Source: CBDDFV01 sp965227335 (GTDB lineage: Bacteria; Planctomycetota; Phycisphaerae; Phycisphaerales; SM1A02). From it: a DNA stretch of 64,000 bases. The notes below the pieces were generated by a model. That model saw nothing but the letters and a program-made list of their open reading frames with translations, ran no database searches and was not told the origin of the DNA. The DNA lies in the NCBI GenBank assembly GCA_965227335.1, contig CBDDFV010000010.1:62001-126000 (forward strand), given 5' to 3'. Positions 53,308 through 61,841 of this stretch are shown here, piece after piece (positions within the stretch are counted from its first letter, which is position 1; the number at the start of each line of letters is the position of its first letter). A program made the translations under genes and the position numbers.

Positions 53308-54778
53308 GACGTCGTCTCCCGAAAAGAATCATCCGCGCGGTCCGGACGAGAATCCGGAGGTCCAGCACAAAGGACGCGCGGCGGACGTATTCGATGTCGT
53401 ACTTGATCCACTCCTGGAAGTCCTCGCCCGGCTCGCGCCGACGCTTCAACTGCCAGAGCCCCGTGATTCCCGGACGCACGCTGAGCCGCAACTCGCGCCA
53501 CGCGGGACAGAACTGATTCTCGCCGTCCGGACTCGGACGCGGCCCGACCAGACTCATCCCCCCCGTCAGCACGTTCCACAACTGCGGCAGTTCGTCGAGA
53601 TTCGTCTTCCGCAGAACCCGACCCACCCGCGTCACCCGCGGATCATTCCGAATGAAGACCTGCGGACCGTCGCAGACGTTCTCCTCGCTCAGATTCGCGA
53701 CCATCCGCTCCGCGTCGCGCCGCATCGTGCGGAACTTCCAGCACCGGAACGAACGACCGCCCCGCGTCTGACGCGTATGCCCGAAGAAGACCGGCCGGCC
53801 GTCGTCGATCATGATGACCAGGGCGATCAACGCCAGTAGCGGCGCGAACACGATCAACGCGATCGCGCTGACCGCCACGTCGAACAGTCGCTTGGCCGCG
53901 GGATACCACCCGCTCGTCGCCGCGACCGCGGCGTCGTCAGGCGTATGAGCACGGTCGGCCGGCGCCACGTCGGTGATCGGACGCACGAACACCGCGTGCG
54001 GCGCCGCGGCCTCGCCCGCCCCGTCCCCCACCCACGCCGGCCCGACCAGCGCCGCGTCGTCGAGCGACGCCTCCCGGTCCTCGTAGCCGAGCCACAACGG
54101 CGCCACGCGAATGGCGCCGGGCAGATGCGTCGCCCCCATCTCACGCCACACGCCCGGCTCGACCTCCTCCAGACCGGCGATCGACTGGTCCGGCGTCGGC
54201 CACCGGCGCACGAGTTCATCGATGAACCGACGCTCCTCGGCGAGACGACCCGCGATGAAGGCCGCGCCGGGACGTCGACAATGGTCGACCTCCGCCCAGC
54301 TCACCGATCGACGCACCGCCAGCCACGCGGCCCGGGCGGACGTCGCGTTCATCCACCGCCGCGCAAACAGACGCGAGGTCGTGAGCACGACGCGATGCGA
54401 CGCCCAGTGCGCTGATTCGTAGCGTCGTTCGATGCGTCGGACGCGCCCGTCGTCATCAGCGACGATCTGTTCGTGATAGGGGTACGCCGGCTCGATGAGT
54501 CGCAGCCGCGTCACGCGGGCGTTGTGCCAGATGAGACGGTCGACGAGCGCCGGCAGATCGAAAAGGACGAGCTGGCCGGGATCGAGGAGCAGATAGGCGT
54601 CCGCCGCGCGTTCGAGTTCGCGCGGCTCTCCCCACCGGACGACCTGGACGCCGCGGGCGCGCCAGAACGCGTCGTGAAGTTGATCGGCGCTGAGGCCCCA
54701 GATCCGCGACGCCGCCGCGCACGTCTCGGCGGGCGGGGTCGTCGGCTGGAGGTCGGGCCGGGTCGCGACAGTGGTCAT
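53294..54778 (-). CDS. Priming sugar transferase with unusual N-terminal domain
   Basis: 494 residues. The C-terminal bacterial sugar transferase (about 285-494) has KRLFDVAVSAIALIVFAPLL (membrane reentrant helix), RCWKFRTMRRDAE, LRKTNLDELPQLWNVLTGGM and SLVGPRP, the WcaJ/PglC-like core that loads a sugar-phosphate on undecaprenyl phosphate. The N-terminal about 280 residues carry no TM helices, unlike WbaP-type enzymes. They include LFDLPALVDRLIWHNARVTR and DDDGRVRRIERRYES, and a short VGPAWVGDGA hexapeptide-like run, resembling a degenerate nucleotidyltransferase. ATG 54778 is 2 bp after the Wzc-like stop. Confidence 0.9.
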   Translation of the reverse strand: MTTVATRPDLQPTTPPAETCAAASRIWGLSADQLHDAFWRARGVQVVRWGEPRELERAADAYLLLDPGQLVLFDLPALVDRLIWHNARVTRLRLIEPAYPYHEQIVADDDGRVRRIERRYESAHWASHRVVLTTSRLFARRWMNATSARAAWLAVRRSVSWAEVDHCRRPGAAFIAGRLAEERRFIDELVRRWPTPDQSIAGLEEVEPGVWREMGATHLPGAIRVAPLWLGYEDREASLDDAALVGPAWVGDGAGEAAAPHAVFVRPITDVAPADRAHTPDDAAVAATSGWYPAAKRLFDVAVSAIALIVFAPLLALIALVIMIDDGRPVFFGHTRQTRGGRSFRCWKFRTMRRDAERMVANLSEENVCDGPQVFIRNDPRVTRVGRVLRKTNLDELPQLWNVLTGGMSLVGPRPSPDGENQFCPAWRELRLSVRPGITGLWQLKRRREPGEDFQEWIKYDIEYVRRASFVLDLRILVRTARMILFGRRRHASE

Positions 54779-54780
54779 GG

Positions 54781-57009
54781 TCAGGCGGCTCCGCTGCGGG
54801 GCTGATCGTCGCTCCACGTCGACGGACGCGTCGACATCGCCCGCACCAGCGCGTTGTCGGAGCCGGCGACCCGTTCCTCGCCCGGGGGCGGGGCGGGCAT
54901 CGAGGTCTCCGAGACGTACCGGTCGACTTCCGAACGCGATGCGCAGTTCAGGACGACGCCGAGACAGCGACCCCCGTTCGTTTCGATCCGCTGGATGCAT
55001 TCCGGGAGACGCGTGCAGGACCGCCCGCGTCGCACCGACAACGCCACCGCGTCCGCCGCGGCGGTGATCGGCGTGCACTCGAGACTGCCCAGAATCGGAC
55101 CCGTATCGATCAGGATCACATCGAAGCGGTCGCGCAATGACGACAGCGTTCGCTCCAGATCGAGCCGGCGGACCTGCGCGGCCCCGAAGGGTCCGTCGGC
55201 TCCGGTCGGCAGGACCTGCAGACCATGATCACGCTCGATAATGTGCGTCGGGTCCGGCGGGCCGGAGCGCAACGCCTCACAGAGACCCGGCTCGCCCCGC
55301 AATCCCATCTGGCGCGTGAGACTCCGGCCCACGAGATCGCCGTCGATCACAAGCGTGCGATACCCCGCGGAGGCGTAGGAGAGCCCCAGGGCAAGCAGGA
55401 TGCTCGTCTTGCCGTCGCCCTGGTACGGACTGGTCATCGCGAGCACAAAGGCGCCATCGCCGCGGGCGCGACGCGCCTCGATCTGGTTCCGCAACGCGTG
55501 CATGCAGTGCGCGGCGGTCTCGGCTTCGTCGTCGTGCTCGCCGTCGAGATTCGGCGCGACGCCGAGACACGGGGCGCCGGCGGCGGCGATGAACCGTTCG
55601 AGCTGACGAACGCCGAAGGCGCGGCGGTCGACCGTCCCCAGCAGAAAGAACGCGCCGAAGCTCAGCGCGAAGCCGAAGCCTCCGCCGAACACCGCCCGCT
55701 TGAATCGTCCGTCGCTGCTCGCCGAATGCGGACGCGATCCCCACTGGGCGACCGTGATCCGTCCGTTCTGCACCGCGCTCTCTTCGATCTCGAGCTGCTT
55801 GATGCGGCCCTGAGCGAGGGCGAGGTCCGTCTCGACGCCCGCCGCGCGGTCCTCGATCTCCTCCAGCGTGCGGAGGTCGGCGGCGAGTTGCGTGGCCTCG
55901 GTCCGCACCGTCGCCATCCGATCCTCCATGAACGTGATCTGCTCCCGCACCTGATCTTCCGACAGGAGGCTGACCACGCTCGACACGTCGAGGGCGAAGA
56001 TGCGTCCGGATCGGCTCCAGGTCTGCAGGGCGTCGAGGAACTGGGTGCGGTAGATGCGTTCCGCGTTCTCCTTGCGTCGCTTCGCCCGCAGGTAGAGCGA
56101 ACTCTCGGGGCGGTAGCGGACGCGGGCGAACTCGAAGTCGGCGCGAGCGGCGTCGCGGACGCGTCGGAACTCCGCTACCGCGGGGTCGATCGCCTCCAGC
56201 TCCTCGAGCGTCGGTTCGACCGCCATGTCGTCCGCCACCCGCTCGCTGTTCATCGCCTCGCGCTCCGCGAGCAGACGCTCCGCGGTCTCCATCCAACGCT
56301 CGGTCTGCTCGATCTCGGTGAGCATCGACGCCCGCAGCGCGTGCATGTCGACGGTGTCGTAACGCGCGCTGAGCGTCTGCATCTCCGTGCGCAGGGAGCG
56401 AAGCTGTCGACTCAGCTGCGTCTCGAGGTCCTTCAACCGCTGGAGGGTGCGGGCCATCTGGTCCGCCCCGGCCCGACCGTAGATGTTCTCGTACGCTTCG
56501 ATCACCGCATTGACGATCGCCTGCGCGTCCTTCGGCTCGCCGCACTCGTAGGCGACGGTGATCAGTTCGCTGTTCCGATTCGAACGCACGTCAAGCTGTT
56601 CTTCAAGCCGCGTGAGCGGATTCGCCCCGCCCCAGTCGATCGACTTCAACGCGTCGCTGCGCAACGCCTCCTCCAGCACCCGCTGACCCTGGATCAACTG
56701 CACCTGGGTGTTGACGAACGAGTTGAAATGATCGAGCTCGCCCGTCTCGGGAATCTCGGTCAGCGTGACGGACAGGCGCGGCGCCACGTGAATGGCTCCG
56801 GCGCTCATGTACTTCGGACCGGTCGAGAGATACCCCAGACCGCCGAACAGCCCGGCGGCGACGGCCCCGACCACGACCATCGGGAGCCACCGACCCTGCA
56901 GACGGTCGTTGATCATCGACCAGAGCGGCTCGCGCTCGACGTCGCCGGCGGGATCGTCGAACATCGCGGCGGCCGCGTCGAGATCAGACATGGACGGCTT
57001 CCGGCTCAC
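54781..57009 (-). CDS. Wzc/GumC-like chain-length determinant fused to P-loop ATPase
   Basis: 742-residue polysaccharide co-polymerase. Wzz domain between TM1 (about 41-60) and TM2 (about 439-459) with a long coiled-coil (roughly 180-400). The cytoplasmic BY-kinase-like domain has Walker A SPYQGDGKTS (K534) and Walker A' LVIDGDLVGRSL (553-564). The C-terminus lacks the tyrosine cluster used for autophosphorylation; only one Tyr (about 698) is left near the end. GTG 57009 overlaps the EpsI stop by four bases; an in-frame ATG at 56991 is the alternative start. Confidence 0.9.
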   Translation of the reverse strand: MSRKPSMSDLDAAAAMFDDPAGDVEREPLWSMINDRLQGRWLPMVVVGAVAAGLFGGLGYLSTGPKYMSAGAIHVAPRLSVTLTEIPETGELDHFNSFVNTQVQLIQGQRVLEEALRSDALKSIDWGGANPLTRLEEQLDVRSNRNSELITVAYECGEPKDAQAIVNAVIEAYENIYGRAGADQMARTLQRLKDLETQLSRQLRSLRTEMQTLSARYDTVDMHALRASMLTEIEQTERWMETAERLLAEREAMNSERVADDMAVEPTLEELEAIDPAVAEFRRVRDAARADFEFARVRYRPESSLYLRAKRRKENAERIYRTQFLDALQTWSRSGRIFALDVSSVVSLLSEDQVREQITFMEDRMATVRTEATQLAADLRTLEEIEDRAAGVETDLALAQGRIKQLEIEESAVQNGRITVAQWGSRPHSASSDGRFKRAVFGGGFGFALSFGAFFLLGTVDRRAFGVRQLERFIAAAGAPCLGVAPNLDGEHDDEAETAAHCMHALRNQIEARRARGDGAFVLAMTSPYQGDGKTSILLALGLSYASAGYRTLVIDGDLVGRSLTRQMGLRGEPGLCEALRSGPPDPTHIIERDHGLQVLPTGADGPFGAAQVRRLDLERTLSSLRDRFDVILIDTGPILGSLECTPITAAADAVALSVRRGRSCTRLPECIQRIETNGGRCLGVVLNCASRSEVDRYVSETSMPAPPPGEERVAGSDNALVRAMSTRPSTWSDDQPRSGAA

Positions 57010-57752
57010 GGGGAGTCTCCTTCTGCTGACGCCGCGCGTGGCGACGTCCGATCCGGACGCATCACGTCGAACACGGAGCGCAGTCCGTCGAACACCGACT
57101 CCGCCGCCGCCCGCGCCGCGTCGTCGTCAATGCGGGCGGGCGTGATGAACTGCACCTGCGCCACGCCCCGCACCGAGACCGCCGTCCGCTCCGACAACCG
57201 GTGAATGTCGTCGATCTCGCAGGTCAGCACCCCGTCGGGCAGAATGAACGAACTGTAGATCCGCATCGCCTCCGACCCCCCCGCCGCCGTGTTCAGACGA
57301 TCGAATCGATACTCGCGGAACGGACGGGGCTGACGGTCGATCGTGAGCATCAGGTCGCGCGGCGTATCCGTCATCGTCCAGCCCGAACTCGGGTAGCAGA
57401 TCGGCGGATAGTGGCCGATCATGTCGCGGGCGTCGTTGCAATGCACGATCAGCACGTGCACCGGCGGGTGATCCGGCTTCGAATACGTCCGGCTCAGCAC
57501 CGCGTTCGGACGCAGCATCTTCTGCGCCTCCGGCGGCACCGGGGCGTCGACGCCGGTCCAGCGGTCAATGAAGCGCGGCGCCGCCTTCAACACCGCCGCG
57601 ATCCGGCCCTTGTACGCGCCGTCGTCCGCCGCGTGCGACAACCCCACCGGCGCCGCCCGCGGCGCGATGAGAATCGCAAGCAGCGCGGCCCACGGCGCAG
57701 CGCCGGCCAGGAGCGCGCGTTGACGTCGCGAGATCGGTCGTCGGTCGCTCAT
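57006..57752 (-). CDS. EpsI-family exosortase-associated protein
   Basis: 248 residues. N-terminal TM anchor (WAALLAILIAP) and an extracytoplasmic EpsI domain with VHVLIVHCNDARDMIGHYPP followed by ICYPSSGW, the family signature (..D.R.vigH.PevCyp..GW). EpsI proteins work with exosortases in polysaccharide/PEP-CTERM systems; the biochemical role is unknown. ATG 57752 overlaps the exosortase stop by 4 bp and the stop overlaps the next gene by 4 bp. Confidence 0.85.
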   Translation of the reverse strand: MSDRRPISRRQRALLAGAAPWAALLAILIAPRAAPVGLSHAADDGAYKGRIAAVLKAAPRFIDRWTGVDAPVPPEAQKMLRPNAVLSRTYSKPDHPPVHVLIVHCNDARDMIGHYPPICYPSSGWTMTDTPRDLMLTIDRQPRPFREYRFDRLNTAAGGSEAMRIYSSFILPDGVLTCEIDDIHRLSERTAVSVRGVAQVQFITPARIDDDAARAAAESVFDGLRSVFDVMRPDRTSPRAASAEGDSP

Positions 57753-58630
57753 GCGGTCGCCCCCGCAAGTCGGAACGACACCACCGGGAACTCCAGCCAC
57801 TTCAGCCCCCGCAACAGTCCGGCCAGCGCGAACAGCGCGACCGGCAACATCACCCAGCCGGCGAGATCATGGAAGGTCTCGGCGAGTTCCGGATCGGCGT
57901 ACCCGTAGAGCAGGCTTGTCGGCGCCAGGCGGATCGCATTGCAGATCAGCGCGATCACCGGACTCAGGACCAGCAGACCGATCCGCACGCCCGGACGCAG
58001 CGGCGCGCCGAACGCGAATGCATACACGATCAGCGCCAGGGCGAAGACCATGCGCATCCCGTTGCACGCCTCGCCCACCGCGACCTGTTCGCCGTTGATC
58101 ACCAGGACCGCCCCGCTCTTCACCGCGCTCACGCCGATGATCTCCAGCACGCCGTGCGTCACGGTCGTCGCCATGTGCTGCAGCGGCAGCGCGATCTGGT
58201 GCCGCACGCCGCCCGGGGCGGGCAGCAGGAACAGGAGCACGAAGAACACCGGGGCGAGCACGCGGAGCGGCGTGAGACCGGTCATCGAGATCAGGGCCCC
58301 GACCAGCGTGACCAACGCGCCCCCATGCCACGCAATCTGCACGCCCGCTTCGAATCCCCAGGCGCTGAGCAGCACGCCGCCGAGGGCCACGAGCGGACCA
58401 ATCCAGCTCGGCTGGACCCGCACGAACCGAAGTCGACTCCGCCGCAGCCACAGCAGCCACGCCGCGACGAGCGGGGCGAGGAAGATGTGCGACTGCTCCT
58501 CGTCGCGTCGACCGATGGCGATGATGTCGGCGATCGCCTGCCAGTGCACGCCCGCCGCCGCGCAGAGCAACAGCGTCAGCAACGCGACGTCGCGGGCGCG
58601 CCAGACTCGGATGGACTTGCGGATCTGCAT
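57749..58630 (-). CDS. Exosortase
   Basis: 293-residue polytopic membrane cysteine transpeptidase-like protein, about eight hydrophobic segments. The catalytic triad is visible: C189 in GEACNGMRM, R234 in NAIRLAPTSL and H254 in TFHDLAGW. It presumably cuts the PEP-CTERM tails of exoproteins such as those at 44509 and 46184. EpsI is separate here rather than fused. Which exosortase subfamily it belongs to cannot be decided by eye. Confidence 0.92.
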   Translation of the reverse strand: MQIRKSIRVWRARDVALLTLLLCAAAGVHWQAIADIIAIGRRDEEQSHIFLAPLVAAWLLWLRRSRLRFVRVQPSWIGPLVALGGVLLSAWGFEAGVQIAWHGGALVTLVGALISMTGLTPLRVLAPVFFVLLFLLPAPGGVRHQIALPLQHMATTVTHGVLEIIGVSAVKSGAVLVINGEQVAVGEACNGMRMVFALALIVYAFAFGAPLRPGVRIGLLVLSPVIALICNAIRLAPTSLLYGYADPELAETFHDLAGWVMLPVALFALAGLLRGLKWLEFPVVSFRLAGATA

Positions 58631-58654
58631 GCGTGCGAATCTCCCCCCGCGCCG

Positions 58655-59593
58655 TCAACCGGCCGCGCGGGTGGTCTCCAGAGCGGTTTCAGGATCCGCG
58701 GCGGCGGCCACGCGCCGGCCGGGGAGAATGGTCTCGGTGATCCGGGCGTCCGGGTCGACCACGGCGCCAGGTCCGACGACGGCCCGGCTGACGACGGCCC
58801 CCGCCCCCACCCGGGCGCCGCGCATCACGACCGACTCATACACCACGGCCCCCGCCTCCACGATGGCGTCGGTTTCGATCGCGAGGGCGTCGGCGGTCCA
58901 GGCATCGGCGTGGACCGCGGCCCCGGTCGAGATCGCCGGTCCGCCCAGTCCGCGGGCGCGGCAGGCCTGCACGGCGGCCAGATAGGATGCGCGGTCGTAG
59001 CCGCGCCACACCCACGGCGCCGCCTCGCACACCCGCACATCGCCGCCTCGTTCGTGCAGTCGGGGCAGCAGTTGCTCCTTGAGATCGAAGTACCCGATGT
59101 CCGGCGTCAGACGCAGGGCGGGTCGACGGAACGCGGCGACGCCGGAAGGGCGACCATCCGCGGTGGCGGCGATCACGCCGCCCAGGGCCGGCGCGCCGGC
59201 GACGCAGGCGGCGACGACAGCGAGATCCGTGGCGGGAAACGCAGAACCTTCGATCGCCAGCACGAGATCGTCGTCGCCGAGGTCGTCGGAGACGTCGCGT
59301 AGGATTCCCGCCGCGCCACGCCATGACGCCGGCTCCACGATGACCGTCGCCCGGGGTCGCGTTCCGCCGGCGAGGTCGCCGAGCGCGTGACGGCAGGGGG
59401 CGGCCTCGTCGCCGTCGTTGACGACGATCCGCGTCTCGTCCAACTCCGCAACGTCGCGTAACGCGTCGATCCACGCCCGCAGGACCGAGACGTCGCCGCC
59501 GAGCGGCAGGCAGATCGACGGCGCGGCGACGGCGCGTCGAAGCGCCGAGGGCTTCATCGATCCGGCCAGAATAATCGCGCAGACGCGGGGCAT
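58655..59593 (-). CDS. Degenerate sugar nucleotidyltransferase with hexapeptide tail
   Basis: 312 residues. It starts PRVCAIILAGSMKPSALRRA, the nucleotidyltransferase P-loop region, but the usual G-x-G-T-R-x-x-P-x-T and K motif is changed to GSMKPSALRRA..PSICLPLG. The C-terminal 80 residues are a left-handed beta-helix (VYESVVMRGARVGAGAVVSR, then AVVGPGAVVDPDARI). It may be a regulator or a sugar-phosphate binder rather than an enzyme. First 9 bp after the RmlC-like gene in the operon. Confidence 0.75.
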   Translation of the reverse strand: MPRVCAIILAGSMKPSALRRAVAAPSICLPLGGDVSVLRAWIDALRDVAELDETRIVVNDGDEAAPCRHALGDLAGGTRPRATVIVEPASWRGAAGILRDVSDDLGDDDLVLAIEGSAFPATDLAVVAACVAGAPALGGVIAATADGRPSGVAAFRRPALRLTPDIGYFDLKEQLLPRLHERGGDVRVCEAAPWVWRGYDRASYLAAVQACRARGLGGPAISTGAAVHADAWTADALAIETDAIVEAGAVVYESVVMRGARVGAGAVVSRAVVGPGAVVDPDARITETILPGRRVAAAADPETALETTRAAG

Positions 59594-59601
59594 TCAGATC
59601 C

Positions 59602-60123
59602 TCAACCGTGCTGCACCGCCCACGGAAACCCCTCCACGCTGTCCCACGGACGACGTTCCTCGTCCGGAGCGGAAGGGTCGTAGGCGTTGGTGACGTAGTA
59701 CAGAAGTCCCGCGGGGTCCGGTCCGGCGGTCGCGGCGCCATGCCAGAGCGTCGGGGGGATGATCAGCACGCCCGGCCGCTTCTCCCCGATCACCAGCATC
59801 CACGCGCGGTCGTCCGCTTCGGAATAGACGCCCGCCTTGAGCGCGCCGTGCGCACACAGCCAGAAGTCCGTCTGACGCTGATGCCGATGCCACGCCTTCA
59901 CCACGCCCGGGAACTGCGTGGAGAAGTTGATCTGACCTTCGGGAGCAAGGACGCCGGTGAAAAGATTCATCAGCGACCAGCCGCGATCATCCGCGTAGTG
60001 CGACACCGGCACGAACACGGGTTCGACAATCGACTCCGCGTGGGCGCGGGCGGCGGCCCAGTCGCCGTCAAAAACGGCGGGGCGTTCGATCGTGAGCGAG
60101 CGAGTCGAGGAGAGGTTGATCAC
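59602..60123 (-). CDS. dTDP-4-dehydrorhamnose 3,5-epimerase-like cupin
   Basis: 173 residues. RmlC/QdtA-like cupin: SHYADDRGWSLMNLF, GQINFSTQFPGVVKAWHRHQ and RQTDFWLCAHGALKAGVYS, then PPTLWHGAATAG. These correspond to the RmlC blocks around the substrate His and Lys. It could epimerise the RmlB product, but without rmlD a dTDP-rhamnose end product is not proven. It is the first gene of the long polysaccharide operon; its promoter should lie in the 232-bp divergent gap to 60356. Confidence 0.8.
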   Translation of the reverse strand: MINLSSTRSLTIERPAVFDGDWAAARAHAESIVEPVFVPVSHYADDRGWSLMNLFTGVLAPEGQINFSTQFPGVVKAWHRHQRQTDFWLCAHGALKAGVYSEADDRAWMLVIGEKRPGVLIIPPTLWHGAATAGPDPAGLLYYVTNAYDPSAPDEERRPWDSVEGFPWAVQHG

Positions 60124-60355
60124 GGCGGGCTCCTCCGTCCGAGAATCGCGGGCGGCGAACAGGCGTTCCGCACCCGGCGGCGGGCCGGGCGCACGCGGTC
60201 GACATCGGCGTTTTCAAGACGGCCTTTCAGCCCGATCGCCGTCCCGCCTGCGGTTTCCCGGAACTTCCCGGTCGTGGCTTCACATGACGACGGGGAACGC
60301 CGATACCTCCTCACGCCGATCTGCGCCCGCGAGCGCGTCGGCAGGGGTCATCCGC

Positions 60356-61057
60356 ATGAGCACGCACCAATCGAAGTCGACGTCGTCCGCCCAGGACCGA
60401 CGCACCGCCAACCGCAACGCCGATCCTGCGTTCAAGGCCCACCTCGATATCGTTTACACGCTCGTGCGGGCCAGCGCGGAATTCGACAATGAGACCGGAG
60501 CGCACCTCGTGCGCATTCGCGGCATCGTCACCGCCATCGCCCTCGCCCTCGGGTACGACGAGGAAGACGCCGTGCGTCTTGGCTATGACGCCATGCTCCA
60601 CGACGTCGGCAAACTGCTCGTCCCCGCTCCCGTCCTGAAGAAGCGCGGCGCCTTCACGCCGGCCGAGCGACGAGCCATGCAGGCCCACACGATCGCCGGC
60701 GAACGACTCCTGCTCAGCCGCCCCAATCTCGAACGCGCCGCGCGGATCGCACGGTCACACCACGAGGCCTGGGACGGGGCGGGCTACCCCGACGGCCTCG
60801 TCGGCGAGGCGATCCCGCTCGAAGCCCGCATCACCACCGCCGCGGACATCCTCGACGCCCTCATCGCGGCGAGGTGCTACAAGGACGGCTGGAAGTTCGA
60901 GTCCGCCCTCGAGAAGGTGCTCTCCATGGGCGGGACCGCGGTCGATCCTGACGTCGCCGAGGCGCTGCGCGACATCAACGCCAGCGGGCGACTGAGCGAG
61001 GCGATCGGCGTCGCCACCCGGTGCGCCATCGTGCCCCCGCCCGCCGACGCGGCGTGA
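60356..61057 (+). CDS. HD-GYP-type metal phosphodiesterase
   Basis: 233 residues. HD motif in MLHDVGKLLVP and the GYP motif in SHHEAWDGAGYPDGLVGEAI identify the HD-GYP family, which hydrolyses cyclic di-GMP. The N-terminus (FKAHLDIVYTLVRASAEFDN) has the family ETGxHxxR block as NETGAHLVRIRG. There is no receiver or sensor domain. ATG 60356 is the first start in front of homology. It is divergent from the polysaccharide operon, so it may control it through c-di-GMP (inference). Confidence 0.9.
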   Translation: MSTHQSKSTSSAQDRRTANRNADPAFKAHLDIVYTLVRASAEFDNETGAHLVRIRGIVTAIALALGYDEEDAVRLGYDAMLHDVGKLLVPAPVLKKRGAFTPAERRAMQAHTIAGERLLLSRPNLERAARIARSHHEAWDGAGYPDGLVGEAIPLEARITTAADILDALIAARCYKDGWKFESALEKVLSMGGTAVDPDVAEALRDINASGRLSEAIGVATRCAIVPPPADAA

Positions 61058-61300
61058 TCGAACCCGCCGACCCCACGGGGGCGTCGTCGGCGGCGATAGG
61101 CTCGATGGCGCCGCATTGCCAAACCGGCGGAGAGCCCCGCGCCCCCACATCAGGATGGCGATGGACATCGCTGCGGATCGGCCGGTGTTCGAGGCGGCCT
61201 GCAAGCGCGCGCCTGATCGCCATCGCCCTGAGCGTCCGTGTAGAAGACGTAAAGCGTGAGACATCATGCCGCTGCCTCACCCTGATTCTTATCAATGCGT

Positions 61301-61329
61301 TTGACAGGCCCCTGGACTCCTTCCATAGT
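61301..61329 (+). promoter_or_regulatory. Sigma-70-like promoter in intergenic region
   Basis: TTGACA (61301-61306), exactly 17 bp, then CATAGT (61324-61329), a 6/6 and 4/6 match to the -35 and -10 consensus. It is upstream of the candidate RNA ending at 61555. GC-rich surroundings make a chance match less likely. Confidence 0.5.
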
Positions 61330-61334
61330 GCTGT

Positions 61335-61555
61335 TGGTGTGGCAACAGGATTCGTTCATCTGAGGATTTACCGCCGACGGTCGGTCGGCGTTCGGCGAGG
61401 CGTCCTGCGGGACGGATCGCCAGACGCCGACCCGTGACGCGTCGTGATCGGTCGTAACCCTCCGCGGACGGACTCGCCCCGGCGAATGACCGTCCAACGG
61501 CCTGAATCGACGCATCAACGCCCCGGACCAGGACTGTCTCGGGGCGTTCTTTTTG
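61335..61555 (+). ncRNA. Candidate structured small RNA
   Basis: About 220 nt between the promoter-like box and a terminator, with no coding gene. Hairpins: CTGTTG (61331-61336) with CAACAG (61343-61348); a nested hairpin with stems GTCGGCGT (61384-61391) / ACGCCGAC (61424-61431), GGCGA (61394-61398) / TCGCC (61417-61421) and CGTCC (61401-61405) / GGACG (61410-61414); and GGACGG (61467-61472) / CCGTCC (61491-61496) enclosing TCGCC (61475-61479) / GGCGA (61482-61486). I do not recognise a known family such as SRP RNA, 6S, tmRNA or RNase P. Confidence 0.4.
61517..61555 (+). terminator. Rho-independent terminator, end of candidate RNA
   Basis: Stem AACGCCCC (61517-61524) / GGGGCGTT (61541-61548) followed by CTTTTT. 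It is on the plus strand and is separated from the HD-GYP gene by about 460 bp, which is why an independent transcript is suspected. Confidence 0.75.
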
Positions 61556-61580
61556 CCCCCTCATCGCAGTCGAACCGGGC

Positions 61581-61796
61581 TCAGTCGCCGCTCCCCTCGG
61601 CCTGACGGGCCCGCCACTCATCCGTGAGCATCCCGGCGTACCCCCAATCGGCCTCCTCGATCTCATCGATCACGATGTGGATGTGCTCGGGCTGTTTGGC
61701 GAGGTGGTCGACGAGCAGGTCGGTGACGCCGGACACGAGGGCGCGCTTCTGGTCGCGCGTGGCGCCTCGCGTGATCCTGATGTTGACGTAGGGCAT
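61581..61796 (-). CDS. 4-oxalocrotonate tautomerase-family protein
   Basis: 71 residues. MPYVNIRITRGATRDQKRAL gives Pro-1 as the general base after Met removal, and QPEHIHIVIDEIEEADWGY is the family core. It is one of the many small tautomerases whose natural substrate is unknown. It lies 45 bp downstream of dnaB on the same strand. Confidence 0.88.
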   Translation of the reverse strand: MPYVNIRITRGATRDQKRALVSGVTDLLVDHLAKQPEHIHIVIDEIEEADWGYAGMLTDEWRARQAEGSGD

Positions 61797-61841
61797 GCCA
61801 GCCGTACGGCCGGGACGGCGTCCGGGTTCGAACCGGCCGGG

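Noticed and set aside
49198..53406. Open frame of 1402 codons on the plus strand opposite the TPR gene
   Set aside because: It is an Arg-rich GC-driven shadow without family motifs; the minus-strand TPR gene has clear repeats and operon spacing.
61264..61518. Small minus-strand coding genes in the 61.1-61.6 kb gap
   Set aside because: Arg/Pro-rich frames without RBS or homology, overlapping strong RNA-like hairpins.
61301..61555. SRP RNA, 6S RNA or tmRNA
   Set aside because: The 5' hairpin slightly resembles the start of 4.5S RNA, but the GGAAG/AGCAGCC core is missing, and other family landmarks are absent.
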